Virus record (IMG/VR): IMGVR_UViG_3300050821_007659
Span: 1 to 64,000 of that record
Reading direction: 5' to 3' (one strand)
Length of the DNA: 64,000 nucleotides
DNA from: a virus
Positions within the stretch are counted from its first letter, which is position 1; each line of letters starts with the position of its first letter. The position numbers and the translations under genes were made by a program. Below are positions 1-7,384 of this stretch, piece by piece. Under the pieces are notes generated by a model. The model saw only the letters and a list, made by a program, of their open reading frames with translations. It searched no databases and had not been told where the DNA came from.

Positions 1-160
1 TCGTCAGCACGACACGGGAGCCTGTACGCGGGTTCGTGTCACCGTTCTGAATGCCACAGCCGGGCCATTCACAGCGGTGATCGGCGCGACCAAGGATCTG
101 CTGGCGGATCTCCTTCCAGTCCTTGGGATACCGCGCGAGGTTTTCAGGCTTTATCGGCAT
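1..160 (-). CDS. HNH endonuclease, N-terminal part (cut by window edge)
   Basis: Reading from the ATG at 160 towards the left edge gives a 53-residue open frame beginning MPIKPENLARYPKDW and continuing to a Cys-x5-Cys pair (residues about 32 and 37). This opening, a short basic stretch followed by the first zinc cysteines, is the usual start of small phage HNH nucleases that sit near terminase genes. The catalytic HNH residues would lie beyond the edge. It overlaps the end of the upstream gene by 17 bp, consistent with one leftward operon. Family call from pattern memory. Confidence 0.7.
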   Translation of the reverse strand, partial: MPIKPENLARYPKDWKEIRQQILGRADHRCEWPGCGIQNGDTNPRTGSRVVLT

Positions 161-335
161 GTTGCACGTCGTGCTGTGGATGCGTCGGTTCTAGTGGTCG
201 CATCTTCCCAGGCCCCTTGCACTCATCGTCGATGTTTCCGGGCTTTTCCTTGGTGCCTATGCGGCCGAGGATGAGGCACACTTTGCAGTGCACCCACCGA
301 ATCACTTTGTCGGGACCAACCCATTCATGTTTCAC
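144..335 (-). CDS. small Cys-containing phage protein
   Basis: A 63-residue protein of unknown function. I start it at the GTG at 335 because its GTGA overlaps the TGA of the preceding gene (332-334), the coupling used throughout this cluster; a longer frame reaching 458 would run back through that gene. It carries HCKVC near residue 17 and a third Cys near 38, suggesting metal binding, and a His-rich C-terminus. Function cannot be told. Confidence 0.6.
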   Translation of the reverse strand: MKHEWVGPDKVIRWVHCKVCLILGRIGTKEKPGNIDDECKGPGKMRPLEPTHPQHDVQHADKA

Positions 336-541
336 GGCTGTTGCTCGCTCTTGCCCGACGAGGGACGGTCCCACGTAGCGTCCTCGAGACCGTGTTCGTG
401 CAGGCTGTTGACCAGGCCCGAAATCACAAGCGTTGCGGCCACGGCGGACTGAGCACACTCCATTTCGTCAGCCTTGATGCACTCCGTCAGGAGCCACTTC
501 AGATCGTCCTGCATCGCCCGTAATCGTTCTTCCCAAGTCAT
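332..541 (-). CDS. hypothetical phage protein
   Basis: 69 residues beginning MTWEERLRAMQDDLKW, helical and acidic, with no motif I recognise. It overlaps the upstream gene by 4 bp (ATGA) and is overlapped by GTGA at its end, so it is translationally coupled on both sides. Role unknown. Confidence 0.6.
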   Translation of the reverse strand: MTWEERLRAMQDDLKWLLTECIKADEMECAQSAVAATLVISGLVNSLHEHGLEDATWDRPSSGKSEQQP

Positions 542-777
542 ACGTCCTCGCTCACCGGTGGCGGTTTAGCGGCGTTGATGCTGTCGGCAATACAAGTTGT
601 AACTGCCGATATGATCCGGTCTGGAATCGAATGCGTGAGCGGATAGCTGATATCGACCTTCATCGTGATACCCGGCGCCAGCGTCACGTCCCACGACATC
701 GAACTGGAAGCCTTGTGCTTGCGCAGAACTGCGATCAACTCCGCATCCACAGCGTCAACTTCGACCTTCATACTCAT
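538..777 (-). CDS. hypothetical phage protein
   Basis: 79 residues, beginning MSMKVEVDAVDAELIAVLRKH, probably alpha/beta. No recognisable domain. ATGA overlaps on both sides tie it to its neighbours in the leftward operon. Confidence 0.6.
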   Translation of the reverse strand: MSMKVEVDAVDAELIAVLRKHKASSSMSWDVTLAPGITMKVDISYPLTHSIPDRIISAVTTCIADSINAAKPPPVSEDV

Positions 778-1457
778 TCTTTAGTTTCCCATTTCGTACA
801 GCGGCGCCCCTGTTCATCGCGAAACTCGATCTTCTCAGATTGAGGCGCTCCGGCTTTCAGAGCGGGTCGGAGCTGAACGCCTTCGTTGCAATAGTCGCAA
901 CCCGTCCCCACGCAGCCTGGACACGGAGCCGTACGAAGCCCGTCATCGCAAGAGTGTCCTGTCATTTCAGAGACTTCCTCACTCGGCAGCGGGGTCGCGT
1001 TCGCTAACCTTCTGATGGCGGTAGCCGCCGCGTAGCCCGCTGTTGGGTCTGCGTGTTCCCGGCAGACTCGCTCTGCAATCGCCGCGCAGCGCATGATTGT
1101 CTGATAGCGTTCGTCCGTCTCGGCAGCGGTTCTCTGCTCGATCAATACCGCCAGCAGCTGAGTGCGAAAATCCTCCCATTCGGTGGAGCATCGGGAATTG
1201 CGCACCGGCTCGTTATCGAAGATGAACTCCTCGAGTGCCGTGAGCGACTGGCCGGAATTACGCTTGTCGGCGCACGCATCCCATGAGGGCAGCTCATTTG
1301 AGGTGAGCGGCTCAGTTTTCGGATTGTTGAGACTCGCCAATCGCAACCAGTTGGCCGGAGTCATTGCAACTGTAACCCCGGCCTGAAAGATGGCCAGTTC
1401 TGTGCCGTCGAATATGCGAATCTGCGCATCACCGATGGTGCAGACGTGAATATTCAT
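774..1457 (-). CDS. phage protein with C-terminal zinc-knuckle cysteines
   Basis: 227 residues. The N-terminal part (1-50) reads as beta strands, the middle is helical, and residues about 178-193 carry a CPGC...CDYC cluster of the DnaJ-like CxxCxGxG type, likely binding zinc. First gene of the leftward cluster 1-1457; upstream is a 19-bp palindrome shared with the divergent gene at 1537. Function unknown; early phage gene by context. Confidence 0.6.
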   Translation of the reverse strand: MNIHVCTIGDAQIRIFDGTELAIFQAGVTVAMTPANWLRLASLNNPKTEPLTSNELPSWDACADKRNSGQSLTALEEFIFDNEPVRNSRCSTEWEDFRTQLLAVLIEQRTAAETDERYQTIMRCAAIAERVCREHADPTAGYAAATAIRRLANATPLPSEEVSEMTGHSCDDGLRTAPCPGCVGTGCDYCNEGVQLRPALKAGAPQSEKIEFRDEQGRRCTKWETKE

Positions 1458-1488
1458 GGGATCGAACTTCTGGTAGTGGGTCAGTTTG

Positions 1489-1507
1489 CGTCAATTAGAA
1501 ATTGACG
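1489..1507. promoter_or_regulatory. 19-bp perfect dyad between divergent genes
   Basis: CGTCAATT-AGA-AATTGACG: 8-bp arms, 3-bp spacer, between the starts of the genes at 1457 (minus) and 1537 (plus). Size and location fit an operator for a dimeric HTH protein; the XRE-ImmA regulator at 1775-2860 is the obvious but unproven candidate. Confidence 0.5.
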
Positions 1508-1536
1508 GAGCGGGGCATTCCATGCAGGGTATCGTC

Positions 1537-1782
1537 ATGCCTAACCGCTCAAGCAAGCGTCCTCGGGACGTAAATTCACTAGCCAAGTTTATCGCAGACG
1601 TGGCCACGGGGCAGGCTGAGCTGCCCAAGACGGACGAGGGGAAGGACCCTGCTGCCGTAGCCCTCGGTCGCAAAGGCGGCCTTAAGGGAGGCAAGGCGCG
1701 CGCTGCCAAGCTATCCGATAAGCGTCGCTCGGAGATCGCCCAAAAGGCAGCCGCGAAGCGCTGGGCGAAGAAACCTATGTAA
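1537..1782 (+). CDS. basic Gly-Gly-Lys-rich protein (phage/accessory, histone-like tail)
   Basis: 81 residues. N-terminus MPNRSSKRPRDVNSLAKFI, then a Lys/Gly/Ala-rich half with GRKGGLKGGKARA and a KAAAKRW ending. Small proteins with this layout are common in proteobacterial genomes, sometimes labelled histone-like; I know of no firm function. Nucleic-acid binding is inferred from charge. I use the ATG at 1537 because homologue-like sequence begins there. Its end overlaps by 8 bp the end of the convergent XRE-ImmA gene. Confidence 0.65.
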   Translation: MPNRSSKRPRDVNSLAKFIADVATGQAELPKTDEGKDPAAVALGRKGGLKGGKARAAKLSDKRRSEIAQKAAAKRWAKKPM

Positions 1783-2860
1783 CCAACCGGAGGCGCGGTC
1801 GCTCGACGCGTTGCTGTCTAAACTTCACATCGTATAGAGCTTCAACATCTTGCTGAGATGTGCGAAGGAACGCTGCCAGAGCATCACCCGAATACCCCAT
1901 CTGCTCTGTAAAGCACTCGAACAATTTAACAACCACTTTTGCGGATTCGCGTTCGATCTGAATTGGCTCATTCGCGCGCTGTCCCATTGCGGACAATCGC
2001 TGGAAAATGTAACGAGCCTGATTTTCATTCGTGTATCCCAAATCGCGGGACCGACGCAGTACGGACTGCATGGCCACTTTCCAATATAACTTCAAGTTCG
2101 CAAGGTCAGCCATGCTGATCGACTTATAGCGCGCCAGTTGCAGTCGAATATCCTTTTCTGGCATCAAAAACTCAGCAGCGAATTGATCTGCCTCTGGTTC
2201 CATCGTTTCCTTGGGAAGTTCATGCATTAGTAAATGCCCGATTTCATGCGCCAACGTAAACCGCCATCTATCGCCTGAGAGATCGCGACGCATAAAAACA
2301 ATAGGTGGTAACTCCCCAAGCCACAGGCTCGTGCCGTCAATCTCGCGGGTTCCGAAATTACAAGGAACCACAATAATTCCGGCGGTCTCGGCTGCCGCAG
2401 TCAGGTCTGCAATCGGCCCATCGGGCAGACGCCAAAACGCTCTCAGCGCGCGCGCCACACCCGCAGGCGTACCGCCGTAATCCTCCGTCTCTAATCGTCG
2501 AAAAGGCCGCGAAAACTCCATATCTACCGCACTCAGCATTCGTTTCAAATGAATTCTGAAGAGATTCACGACCGACTGGATTCGCTTTCGGTCTGCTCCC
2601 GAAAGCGACGCGCGTTTGCGGTAGTAGTAAGAACTTGATCCGAATCCAACGCGGACTTCGTCTTGCAGAAAGAATTCTATTGGGAACTCCAATTCCCTGG
2701 CCAGCCGAGTCGCATCCTCGGCCTCCAAATCGGCGCCGATCCCGTTTTCAATACGCGCGATCTTCGGTTGGCTGAATCCAGTTTTTTTGCCCAATTGTCC
2801 TTGGGTTAGCCCTCTAAACTCGCGCGCTAGAATTACCATTTCTGGATTGAGCTTCATCAC
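1775..2860 (-). CDS. XRE-family regulator with ImmA/IrrE metallopeptidase domain
   Basis: 361 residues. Residues about 8-65 form an XRE helix-turn-helix (LTQGQLGKKTGFSQPKIARIENG). Residues about 170-260 form an ImmA/IrrE-type zinc peptidase with the HEIGHL motif near residue 205 and a following Glu-rich EADQFAAEFLMP helix. Such fusions act as derepression switches for mobile elements or as antitoxin-like regulators; the peptidase may cleave a partner repressor. It overlaps the 207-residue partner gene by 4 bp. Confidence 0.85.
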   Translation of the reverse strand: MMKLNPEMVILAREFRGLTQGQLGKKTGFSQPKIARIENGIGADLEAEDATRLARELEFPIEFFLQDEVRVGFGSSSYYYRKRASLSGADRKRIQSVVNLFRIHLKRMLSAVDMEFSRPFRRLETEDYGGTPAGVARALRAFWRLPDGPIADLTAAAETAGIIVVPCNFGTREIDGTSLWLGELPPIVFMRRDLSGDRWRFTLAHEIGHLLMHELPKETMEPEADQFAAEFLMPEKDIRLQLARYKSISMADLANLKLYWKVAMQSVLRRSRDLGYTNENQARYIFQRLSAMGQRANEPIQIERESAKVVVKLFECFTEQMGYSGDALAAFLRTSQQDVEALYDVKFRQQRVERPRLRLVT

Positions 2861-3480
2861 TTCTTTGGTTTGATCTTGACCGTTGGTTCACTAACACCGT
2901 CATCCGGCTGCTTGGGAGTCGGCTTCGGTCCCTGTAGATTCGGATCTGGCATCCCTTGGAGTAGATCATAAAGATTATGTGACGGATTCTCGATACTGTG
3001 GCTCCAGTAAACTCTGTGTCCGTTCAGGCAGACGAGCTGGACGTCATCCACAGCAGTACGCAGTAAATTGGGAACGTAGCCAAGTTCCAGATGAATATAT
3101 CGTGGTATGCCGGGAAGCGGCTGCTGAAAACGAAATCGCCGGTCCTGGCCTGAGCTGTGATTACTCGACCGTGAGTAGCGATCTAGTTTCTTTATGCGGA
3201 TTAGATACATCTCTTTGGCCACGAACAACTTCAGAAGGCCAAGCGTGTAAGTACGAACGTCCGAGTTGTCGCGCCAAAGTTTCTCTAGTTCCGCCACCGC
3301 ATAGTCGCGCGTGAGATTAGAGCCTGATCGAGACGTTCGATCTATCAAATCTTCTGGCGGGGCGTGTCGCATGCGCTTTACGGCATTGCGAAAGGCAGAC
3401 GGGGTTCCGACCAGCAGTGGTTCCAGATGCCTGAGGCATTCAGCGCGTTCGACGAGCGGCACGGCAGATTTCCTATGCAA
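2857..3480 (-). CDS. hypothetical partner of the XRE-ImmA gene
   Basis: 207 residues with no domain I recognise: a charged helical N-terminal half, a beta-rich middle (about 120-165) and a Pro/Lys-rich tail ending KIKPKK. It precedes and overlaps the XRE-ImmA gene by ATGA, so the two are co-expressed. By analogy with two-gene regulator modules it could be the effector or toxin, but nothing in the sequence proves that. Confidence 0.6.
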   Translation of the reverse strand: MHRKSAVPLVERAECLRHLEPLLVGTPSAFRNAVKRMRHAPPEDLIDRTSRSGSNLTRDYAVAELEKLWRDNSDVRTYTLGLLKLFVAKEMYLIRIKKLDRYSRSSNHSSGQDRRFRFQQPLPGIPRYIHLELGYVPNLLRTAVDDVQLVCLNGHRVYWSHSIENPSHNLYDLLQGMPDPNLQGPKPTPKQPDDGVSEPTVKIKPKK

Positions 3481-3522
3481 TGGACGGTCGCACCAGTATA
3501 GTTCTCGATCTGCAAAAGTGTG

Positions 3523-3544
3523 AAATTTTATTCAAATTTTATTC
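3523..3544. repeat. tandem 11-bp AT-rich repeat
   Basis: Two copies of AAATTTTATTC head to tail in the 124-bp gap between the divergent genes at 3480 and 3605. It may be an operator or an AT-rich insertion target of the neighbouring transposase; not decidable here. Confidence 0.45.
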
Positions 3545-3604
3545 ATAGACGCATTGCTTATGCCAGAGCGCTCAAGCATAATGGTCACATTGGAGAAGGT
3601 GGCC

Positions 3605-4435
3605 ATGAACAAGCTCGACATCAAGAAGCGCGCACAAATCCTCTCCTGCCTCGTGGAAGGCAATTCGATTCGCGCCACGGTCCGCATGACCGGCGCTGCA
3701 AAAAACACGGTAGTAAAGCTGCTGGCTGAAGTCGGCGCTGCCTGCGCCGAGTATCAGGACAAGACTCTCCGAAACTTGCCCTGCAAGCGTCTGCAGTGCG
3801 ACGAGATTTGGTCGTTCGTCTATGCCAAAGAGAAGAACGTCCGCACCGCAAAAGCCGCGCCACAGGGCGCTGGTGACGCCTGGACGTGGACCGCGATCGA
3901 TGCCGACACGAAACTCATAGCGGGATGGATCATCGGGCCGCGCGACGGTTGGGTTGCTTACGATTTCATGAACGATCTTGCGGGGCGATTGGCGAACCGC
4001 GTGCAGCTCACGACGGACGGCCATCACGCCTATCTGAGCGCGGTTGATATGGCCTTCGGTAATGACATCGATTTCGCGCAGCTCGTGAAGTTGTATGGCG
4101 AGAGCCGCAGCAAATCACCGGAGCGCCGATATAGTCCTGCGAATTTCTGTGGTACCAAAGTCTCGAAGGTAACCGGCGATCCCGATTCCAAACATATCAG
4201 TACGTCGTACGTAGAACGCCAGAATCTCACGATGCGGATGAGCATGCGCCGGATGACACGACTGACGAATGGCTTCTCAAAGAAGCTGGAAAACCTCGGC
4301 CATGCGGTTGCGCTGCACTTCATGTACTACAATTTCGGGCGCATCCATCAGACGCTTCGTGTGACTCCGGGTATGGAAGCCGGGATATCAGATCATGTGT
4401 GGTCACTGGAAGAAATCTGTGCTTTGGCAGAATAG
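3605..4435 (+). mobile_element. IS1-type (DDE) transposase
   Basis: 276 residues from the ATG at 3605, which has a GGAGAAGG ribosome site; an upstream in-frame ATG at 3554 would add 17 residues. N-terminal helix-turn-helix (about 10-45) followed by a DDE core: QCDEIWSF, WTAIDADTK, TTDGHHAY and a YVERQNLTMR segment with the final acidic residue. This matches proteins labelled IS1-family transposase. I could not find convincing terminal inverted repeats or target duplication, so element ends are undefined. Confidence 0.8.
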
Positions 4436-4737
4436 GCTTTGCGAGTAATCGTTTACCCGCGTGCTTTGCATCAAACATAGGAGGGTCAGTTTTTAGATTC
4501 ACGTGACGGGCAACAACCCTGCGCGTCTGACCGGTGAATGAGTCCGAGCTTTGTGATATCGTCCCTCGCGCGCTCGGGACGCTCATTGTACCCCTAAATT
4601 CTATCTTTTGTGGTCTAAATTTATTTAACATTCAAAGACTTGTAAAAATTGCGCATTTGGGTGATGGTAAGCTTGATTTCCGAGCAATTGTGTGCTCGGT
4701 CACGCACTTAAAGTGTAGACTGAGACAGAGTTAGGAA
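4436..4737. other. AT-richer intergenic region with two palindromes upstream of hicB-like gene
   Basis: 302 bp without a gene. It holds a GTCCC...GGGAC hairpin (4561-4580), a dyad CCGAGC-N8-GCTCGG (4680-4699) and an 11-bp palindrome CACTT-A-AAGTG (4705-4715). The last two lie 20-60 bp before the ATG at 4738, where HicB-type autoregulators bind. The 3' end of the transposon should also lie here but is not visible. Confidence 0.5.
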
Positions 4738-5070
4738 ATGCAAGTCATCAAGATAGAGACGAGACTTCAGTGGATGGTCACGGAGACCGCAAACGGGAGA
4801 TACGTAGCGTTCTGTGATCCGATTGGCCTTACTACTGAAGGCAACGATCAAGTAGATCTTTGGATGAATATCCAAGAGTCTATACAGCTACTCCTTAACG
4901 ATTTACTGAAGAACGGAGAGTTGGAGGGGTTCCTACGTGATAGAGGGTGGCGCAGTACGTTGTCTGACAGAGAGCAACACGACGGTCGCTTCCCTGTACC
5001 GTTTGAAGTGCCCTTTGAATTGATCGCGGCCCAGCAAAACCATCGTGATAAGGCGCCAGCACCTCATTAA
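4738..5070 (+). CDS. HicB-like antitoxin
   Basis: 110 residues. Residues about 5-65 read as the HicB partial RNase-H-like fold: two beta strands (MVTETANGRYVAFCDPIGL) followed by a helix (DLWMNIQESIQLLLNDLL). The C-terminal DNA-binding part is not clear; the tail is basic and short. AGGAA precedes the ATG at 4738. It overlaps the next gene by 26 bp, giving the order antitoxin then toxin. Family call by pattern; autorepression through the upstream palindromes is inferred. Confidence 0.6.
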   Translation: MQVIKIETRLQWMVTETANGRYVAFCDPIGLTTEGNDQVDLWMNIQESIQLLLNDLLKNGELEGFLRDRGWRSTLSDREQHDGRFPVPFEVPFELIAAQQNHRDKAPAPH

Positions 5071-5278
5071 CAAGATCGAAGACCTCGGTCTAACATGGGT
5101 TGCAAACTACCGTAATAACGATTTGTTCAGAGCTACGCGCAATGGTCGGATCATCCCGGCGTCCGTCCCGCGGCATGACCTCATTGAGGACGAGTACGTT
5201 CGCCAAGCACTCAGGCAAATTGGCTGCGATCTCGATGAGATCGAGATATTCATAGCTAACCATCAGGCTGGCAATTGA
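5045..5278 (+). CDS. HicA/YcfA-like small protein, likely toxin partner
   Basis: 77 residues from GTG 5045. It has the HicA-like order: N-terminal helix (RRQHLINKIEDLGL), strand, strand with VPRHDLIEDEYVRQALRQIG helix. The usual Gly-Ser-His-x segment after the first strand, which supplies the catalytic His, is here NYRNNDLF, so ribonuclease activity is doubtful; the only His in a similar place is in VPRH. It may be an inactive or diverged member. Confidence 0.5.
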   Translation: MIRRQHLINKIEDLGLTWVANYRNNDLFRATRNGRIIPASVPRHDLIEDEYVRQALRQIGCDLDEIEIFIANHQAGN

Positions 5279-5291
5279 GAGATGGGGTGAA

Positions 5292-5312
5292 AGCTGATGT
5301 CTAACATCAGCT
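5292..5312. terminator. 21-bp perfect hairpin between convergent genes
   Basis: AGCTGATGT-CTA-ACATCAGCT, a 9-bp stem with 3-nt loop, lies between the end of the HicA-like gene and the end of the XRE gene. No T-run follows on either strand, so it could be a bidirectional stop or roadblock rather than a classic intrinsic terminator. Confidence 0.45.
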
Positions 5313-5319
5313 CTGCCTC

Positions 5320-5556
5320 CTACCATTCGACTATGCGCTTAAACAGCGCTACCGGATCTTCCCCAAGCGCCTTGGCCATTTCGATGAACTCGACGACGTC
5401 CAAGCGCCGCTCGCCGGTCTCGGTCGTGGCGACAAATGATTGAGTGCGCTTCATCTTCGCGGCCAGATCATGCTGGGTAAGTCCCGCCGCCTTCCGGGCT
5501 CCGACGAGAACGGCAATCAAATTGCGATGCTTTCGGGATCGTAGAGACTTCGCCAA
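5320..5556 (-). CDS. small XRE-family repressor
   Basis: 78 residues, almost entirely an XRE helix-turn-helix (residues about 12-68; AGLTQHDLAAKMKRTQSFVATTETG). Single-domain Cro-like size. It faces the HicA-like gene and is divergent from the lipoprotein at 5678; a dyad just upstream (5563-5587) is a likely autoregulatory site. It may be the repressor of the left element. Confidence 0.8.
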   Translation of the reverse strand: MAKSLRSRKHRNLIAVLVGARKAAGLTQHDLAAKMKRTQSFVATTETGERRLDVVEFIEMAKALGEDPVALFKRIVEW

Positions 5557-5562
5557 CTTCTG

Positions 5563-5587
5563 ATGCTCTGCACAAAATGTGGAGCAT
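5563..5587. promoter_or_regulatory. candidate operator upstream of XRE gene
   Basis: ATGCTC-N13-GAGCAT with a nested CACA-AAA-TGTG, centred 20 bp upstream of the XRE start at 5556. Position fits autoregulation; binding is inferred. Confidence 0.45.
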
Positions 5588-5677
5588 TAATAAGTAGCGC
5601 ATCCATTCCTCTATTCGATTTCTCACTTTCCTAATAGAATTCCCACTAGGAGATGGAGGAAATCCCAGGAGGAAAGT

Positions 5678-6049
5678 ATGCATCCGTGCGTTTTATCGAC
5701 CATGGTCGTAGTCATACTGGTTGGTTGCGCTCCGGACCCGGCCATGCCTGAAATCAAAGCCGATTTCACCCTCGACATCGATCCCGACGGCAATGGCGTT
5801 GGCTGGGTTTTGATCGTCTCGCGAAGCAACCTGCACGTACTGGCACGCAAAGCTCTTCAGCACCCGGAACTCGGCAACGTAGATGACATTGCCCATCGCG
5901 ATATGGATGAGATCATCGCCCACGGACTTCAGAAGCACGGGTTCGCAGATTGTCCGACGACTCCAGCTGCGGTACAGGTTTCGAGCGATGGCGGTCTGAC
6001 GCTGATGGGCTCGTGCCGGAGGGCTGGTGCTGCGGCACTGGGGACGTAG
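5678..6049 (+). CDS. putative lipoprotein
   Basis: 123 residues with an N-terminal hydrophobic segment ending in the lipobox LVGC (Cys 17), followed by a soluble domain of unknown function with two further Cys that could form a disulphide. A strong AGGAGGAAAG ribosome site precedes the ATG. Its last 137 bp overlap the convergent end of the integrase gene, which is unusual and may mark remodelling near an attachment site. Confidence 0.6.
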   Translation: MHPCVLSTMVVVILVGCAPDPAMPEIKADFTLDIDPDGNGVGWVLIVSRSNLHVLARKALQHPELGNVDDIAHRDMDEIIAHGLQKHGFADCPTTPAAVQVSSDGGLTLMGSCRRAGAAALGT

Positions 6050-6914
6050 CCGCGACGTGGGCTAGGGCCGGGAATCCAAACTGACCCACTACCAAGGCTT
6101 GCACGCGCTCGACTCCGCGCCGATACACCCTCATAGTCATCGAGATGTTGGAATGTCCCAGGAGGCGCATCGCGATCTCGGGTGAAGCGCACCGAGTTGC
6201 AGCCAACGCGCGCAGATCGTGGAACGTGAAGCGAATCCCTCCGGCCTTGACGTACTTGCGCATGGTCCGCTGCCACATCGCGCGGAAGCCCTCGCCGGTA
6301 TAGCGACCGCCATAGCGGCGCGTCAGCACGTGATCGCTGCGGTTCGGCAGCTGCCAGCACTTGTCGAGTACGGCCTCGAGATCCGGCGTGATGCCGATCG
6401 CCAGCCGCTTGCCGGTCTTGGTCTGCGCGATGTGGATCTCCATGTCCTTGATGTCGGTCCACTTGAGGGCTAGCAGATCGCCCTGGCGCTGCCCGATCAT
6501 CACGGCCAGATCCATGGCGAGCCGCACGCGATAGGGCGCCAGTGTCCGCACGGCCGCGAATTCCTCGGCCGTCACCAGCCGGTCGCGGGGCTTCGACTTG
6601 GGCCGCTTCACGTCCCGCAGGACATTGCCGGGCAACCAGTACCAGAAGCTCACCGCCTGGGTGAACGCCGCCGACAGGACCGCCAGCTGCTTTACGCGCT
6701 GGCATTTGCCGCGCTTGACGTCCAGGAAGGGGCCGAAATCCTTCGGGCGCAGCTCGCAGGCAATTGCGGATCCGAATAGGGTCCGCAGCTTTGCGAGATG
6801 CCGGATGTAATCCTTCTGCGTACGCGGGGCGAGCTCCGGCAGGCAGTCCCGCTCGTAGCGCTCGAGGATCTGGTTGACCGTTATGACCTCGGTCTGCGGT
6901 GTTGTTTCGGTGGC
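5913..6914 (-). CDS. tyrosine-recombinase integrase of the left element
   Basis: 333 residues from the ATG at 6914. N-terminal SAM-like core-binding domain (about 15-100) and catalytic domain with Arg in IGQRQGDL, Lys in QTKTGKRL, HDLR, LLGH and the Tyr in MRVYRR. All catalytic residues are present. The Pro/Ser/Arg-rich tail after the Tyr is dispensable-looking and overlaps the lipoprotein gene. It should catalyse integration and excision of the element to its left. Confidence 0.85.
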   Translation of the reverse strand, partial: ATETTPQTEVITVNQILERYERDCLPELAPRTQKDYIRHLAKLRTLFGSAIACELRPKDFGPFLDVKRGKCQRVKQLAVLSAAFTQAVSFWYWLPGNVLRDVKRPKSKPRDRLVTAEEFAAVRTLAPYRVRLAMDLAVMIGQRQGDLLALKWTDIKDMEIHIAQTKTGKRLAIGITPDLEAVLDKCWQLPNRSDHVLTRRYGGRYTGEGFRAMWQRTMRKYVKAGGIRFTFHDLRALAATRCASPEIAMRLLGHSNISMTMRVYRRGVERVQALVVGQFGFPALAHVAATSPVPQHQPSGTSPSASDRHRSKPVPQLESSDNLRTRASEVRGR

Positions 6915-7164
6915 CATGGGGCCGCATGGAATCGCGCTCACCGCTGCTCTGTCGATGCAGTCGTATCGGCACTTCAGCGCTGTACGGCTCGCAGCAGCCT
7001 TTGCAGAGTTCGCGGCCCGCATTCAGGACCAGACGCACCGGCCAGCGAGATGACGCGCCGAGCCGACCCTCAACATTCTCACAGCGGCCCGTGTGCTGAC
7101 GGGCGCACACCCCATCGCATTCGCAGCGTCCGCCGGAACGTTCGCGAATATCTGCGCGGCTCAT
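6915..7164 (-). other. HNH-like zinc-binding reading frame without its own stop
   Basis: From the ATG at 7164 the frame starts MSRADIRERSGGRCECDGVC and continues with an HTGRC and an ELCKGCC cluster, the pattern of small phage zinc/HNH-like proteins. There is no stop before the integrase starts at 6914; the frame stays open to 5929 inside the integrase. Either the gene is decayed by a frameshift near its end or a long overprinted protein exists. The Cys-rich first 75 codons are the only convincing part. Confidence 0.4.
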
Positions 7165-7384
7165 CGGGGCACCTGATATACAGGCGCAAGCCGTTGATCG
7201 CATTGAAACGAATTGATACGTTTACGAACGTATTCAGAACGCCAGAATTCAGAGCAAGCACTTGATTCAGCGAGAATTGCTGCGCTTTTGTGCGCTATGC
7301 TATCGGTGCATCTGTTCCACGTGGATCGCAGCCGAAAAATAGCGTTCACGCAATATCTTGGTAAAACCCTGGTAATGGCGCGGC
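7165..7384. other. junction between two integrase modules, candidate attachment region
   Basis: 220 bp with no gene, between the left element and the 3' end of the lambda-type integrase. It contains a dyad ATACGTT-TACG-AACGTAT (7216-7233) and AT-richer stretches near 7330-7370. Attachment sites of this integrase type usually flank the int gene, so the core att site is expected here; no second copy is within the window to confirm it. Confidence 0.4.

Noticed and set aside
144-458. A 104-residue start for the gene ending at 144
   Set aside because: It would overlap the preceding gene by 127 bp; the GTG at 335 fits the GTGA coupling seen nearby.
3481-4737. Terminal inverted repeats and target duplication for the IS1-type element
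   Set aside because: I compared the flanks and saw no convincing matching ends, so no element boundary is claimed.
5929-7203. A 424-codon protein read through the integrase in another frame
   Set aside because: Only the first 75 codons look like a protein family; the rest is the shifted integrase sequence.
7165-7384. A tRNA gene as integration target
   Set aside because: No cloverleaf-like arms or CCA-end pattern found on either strand.
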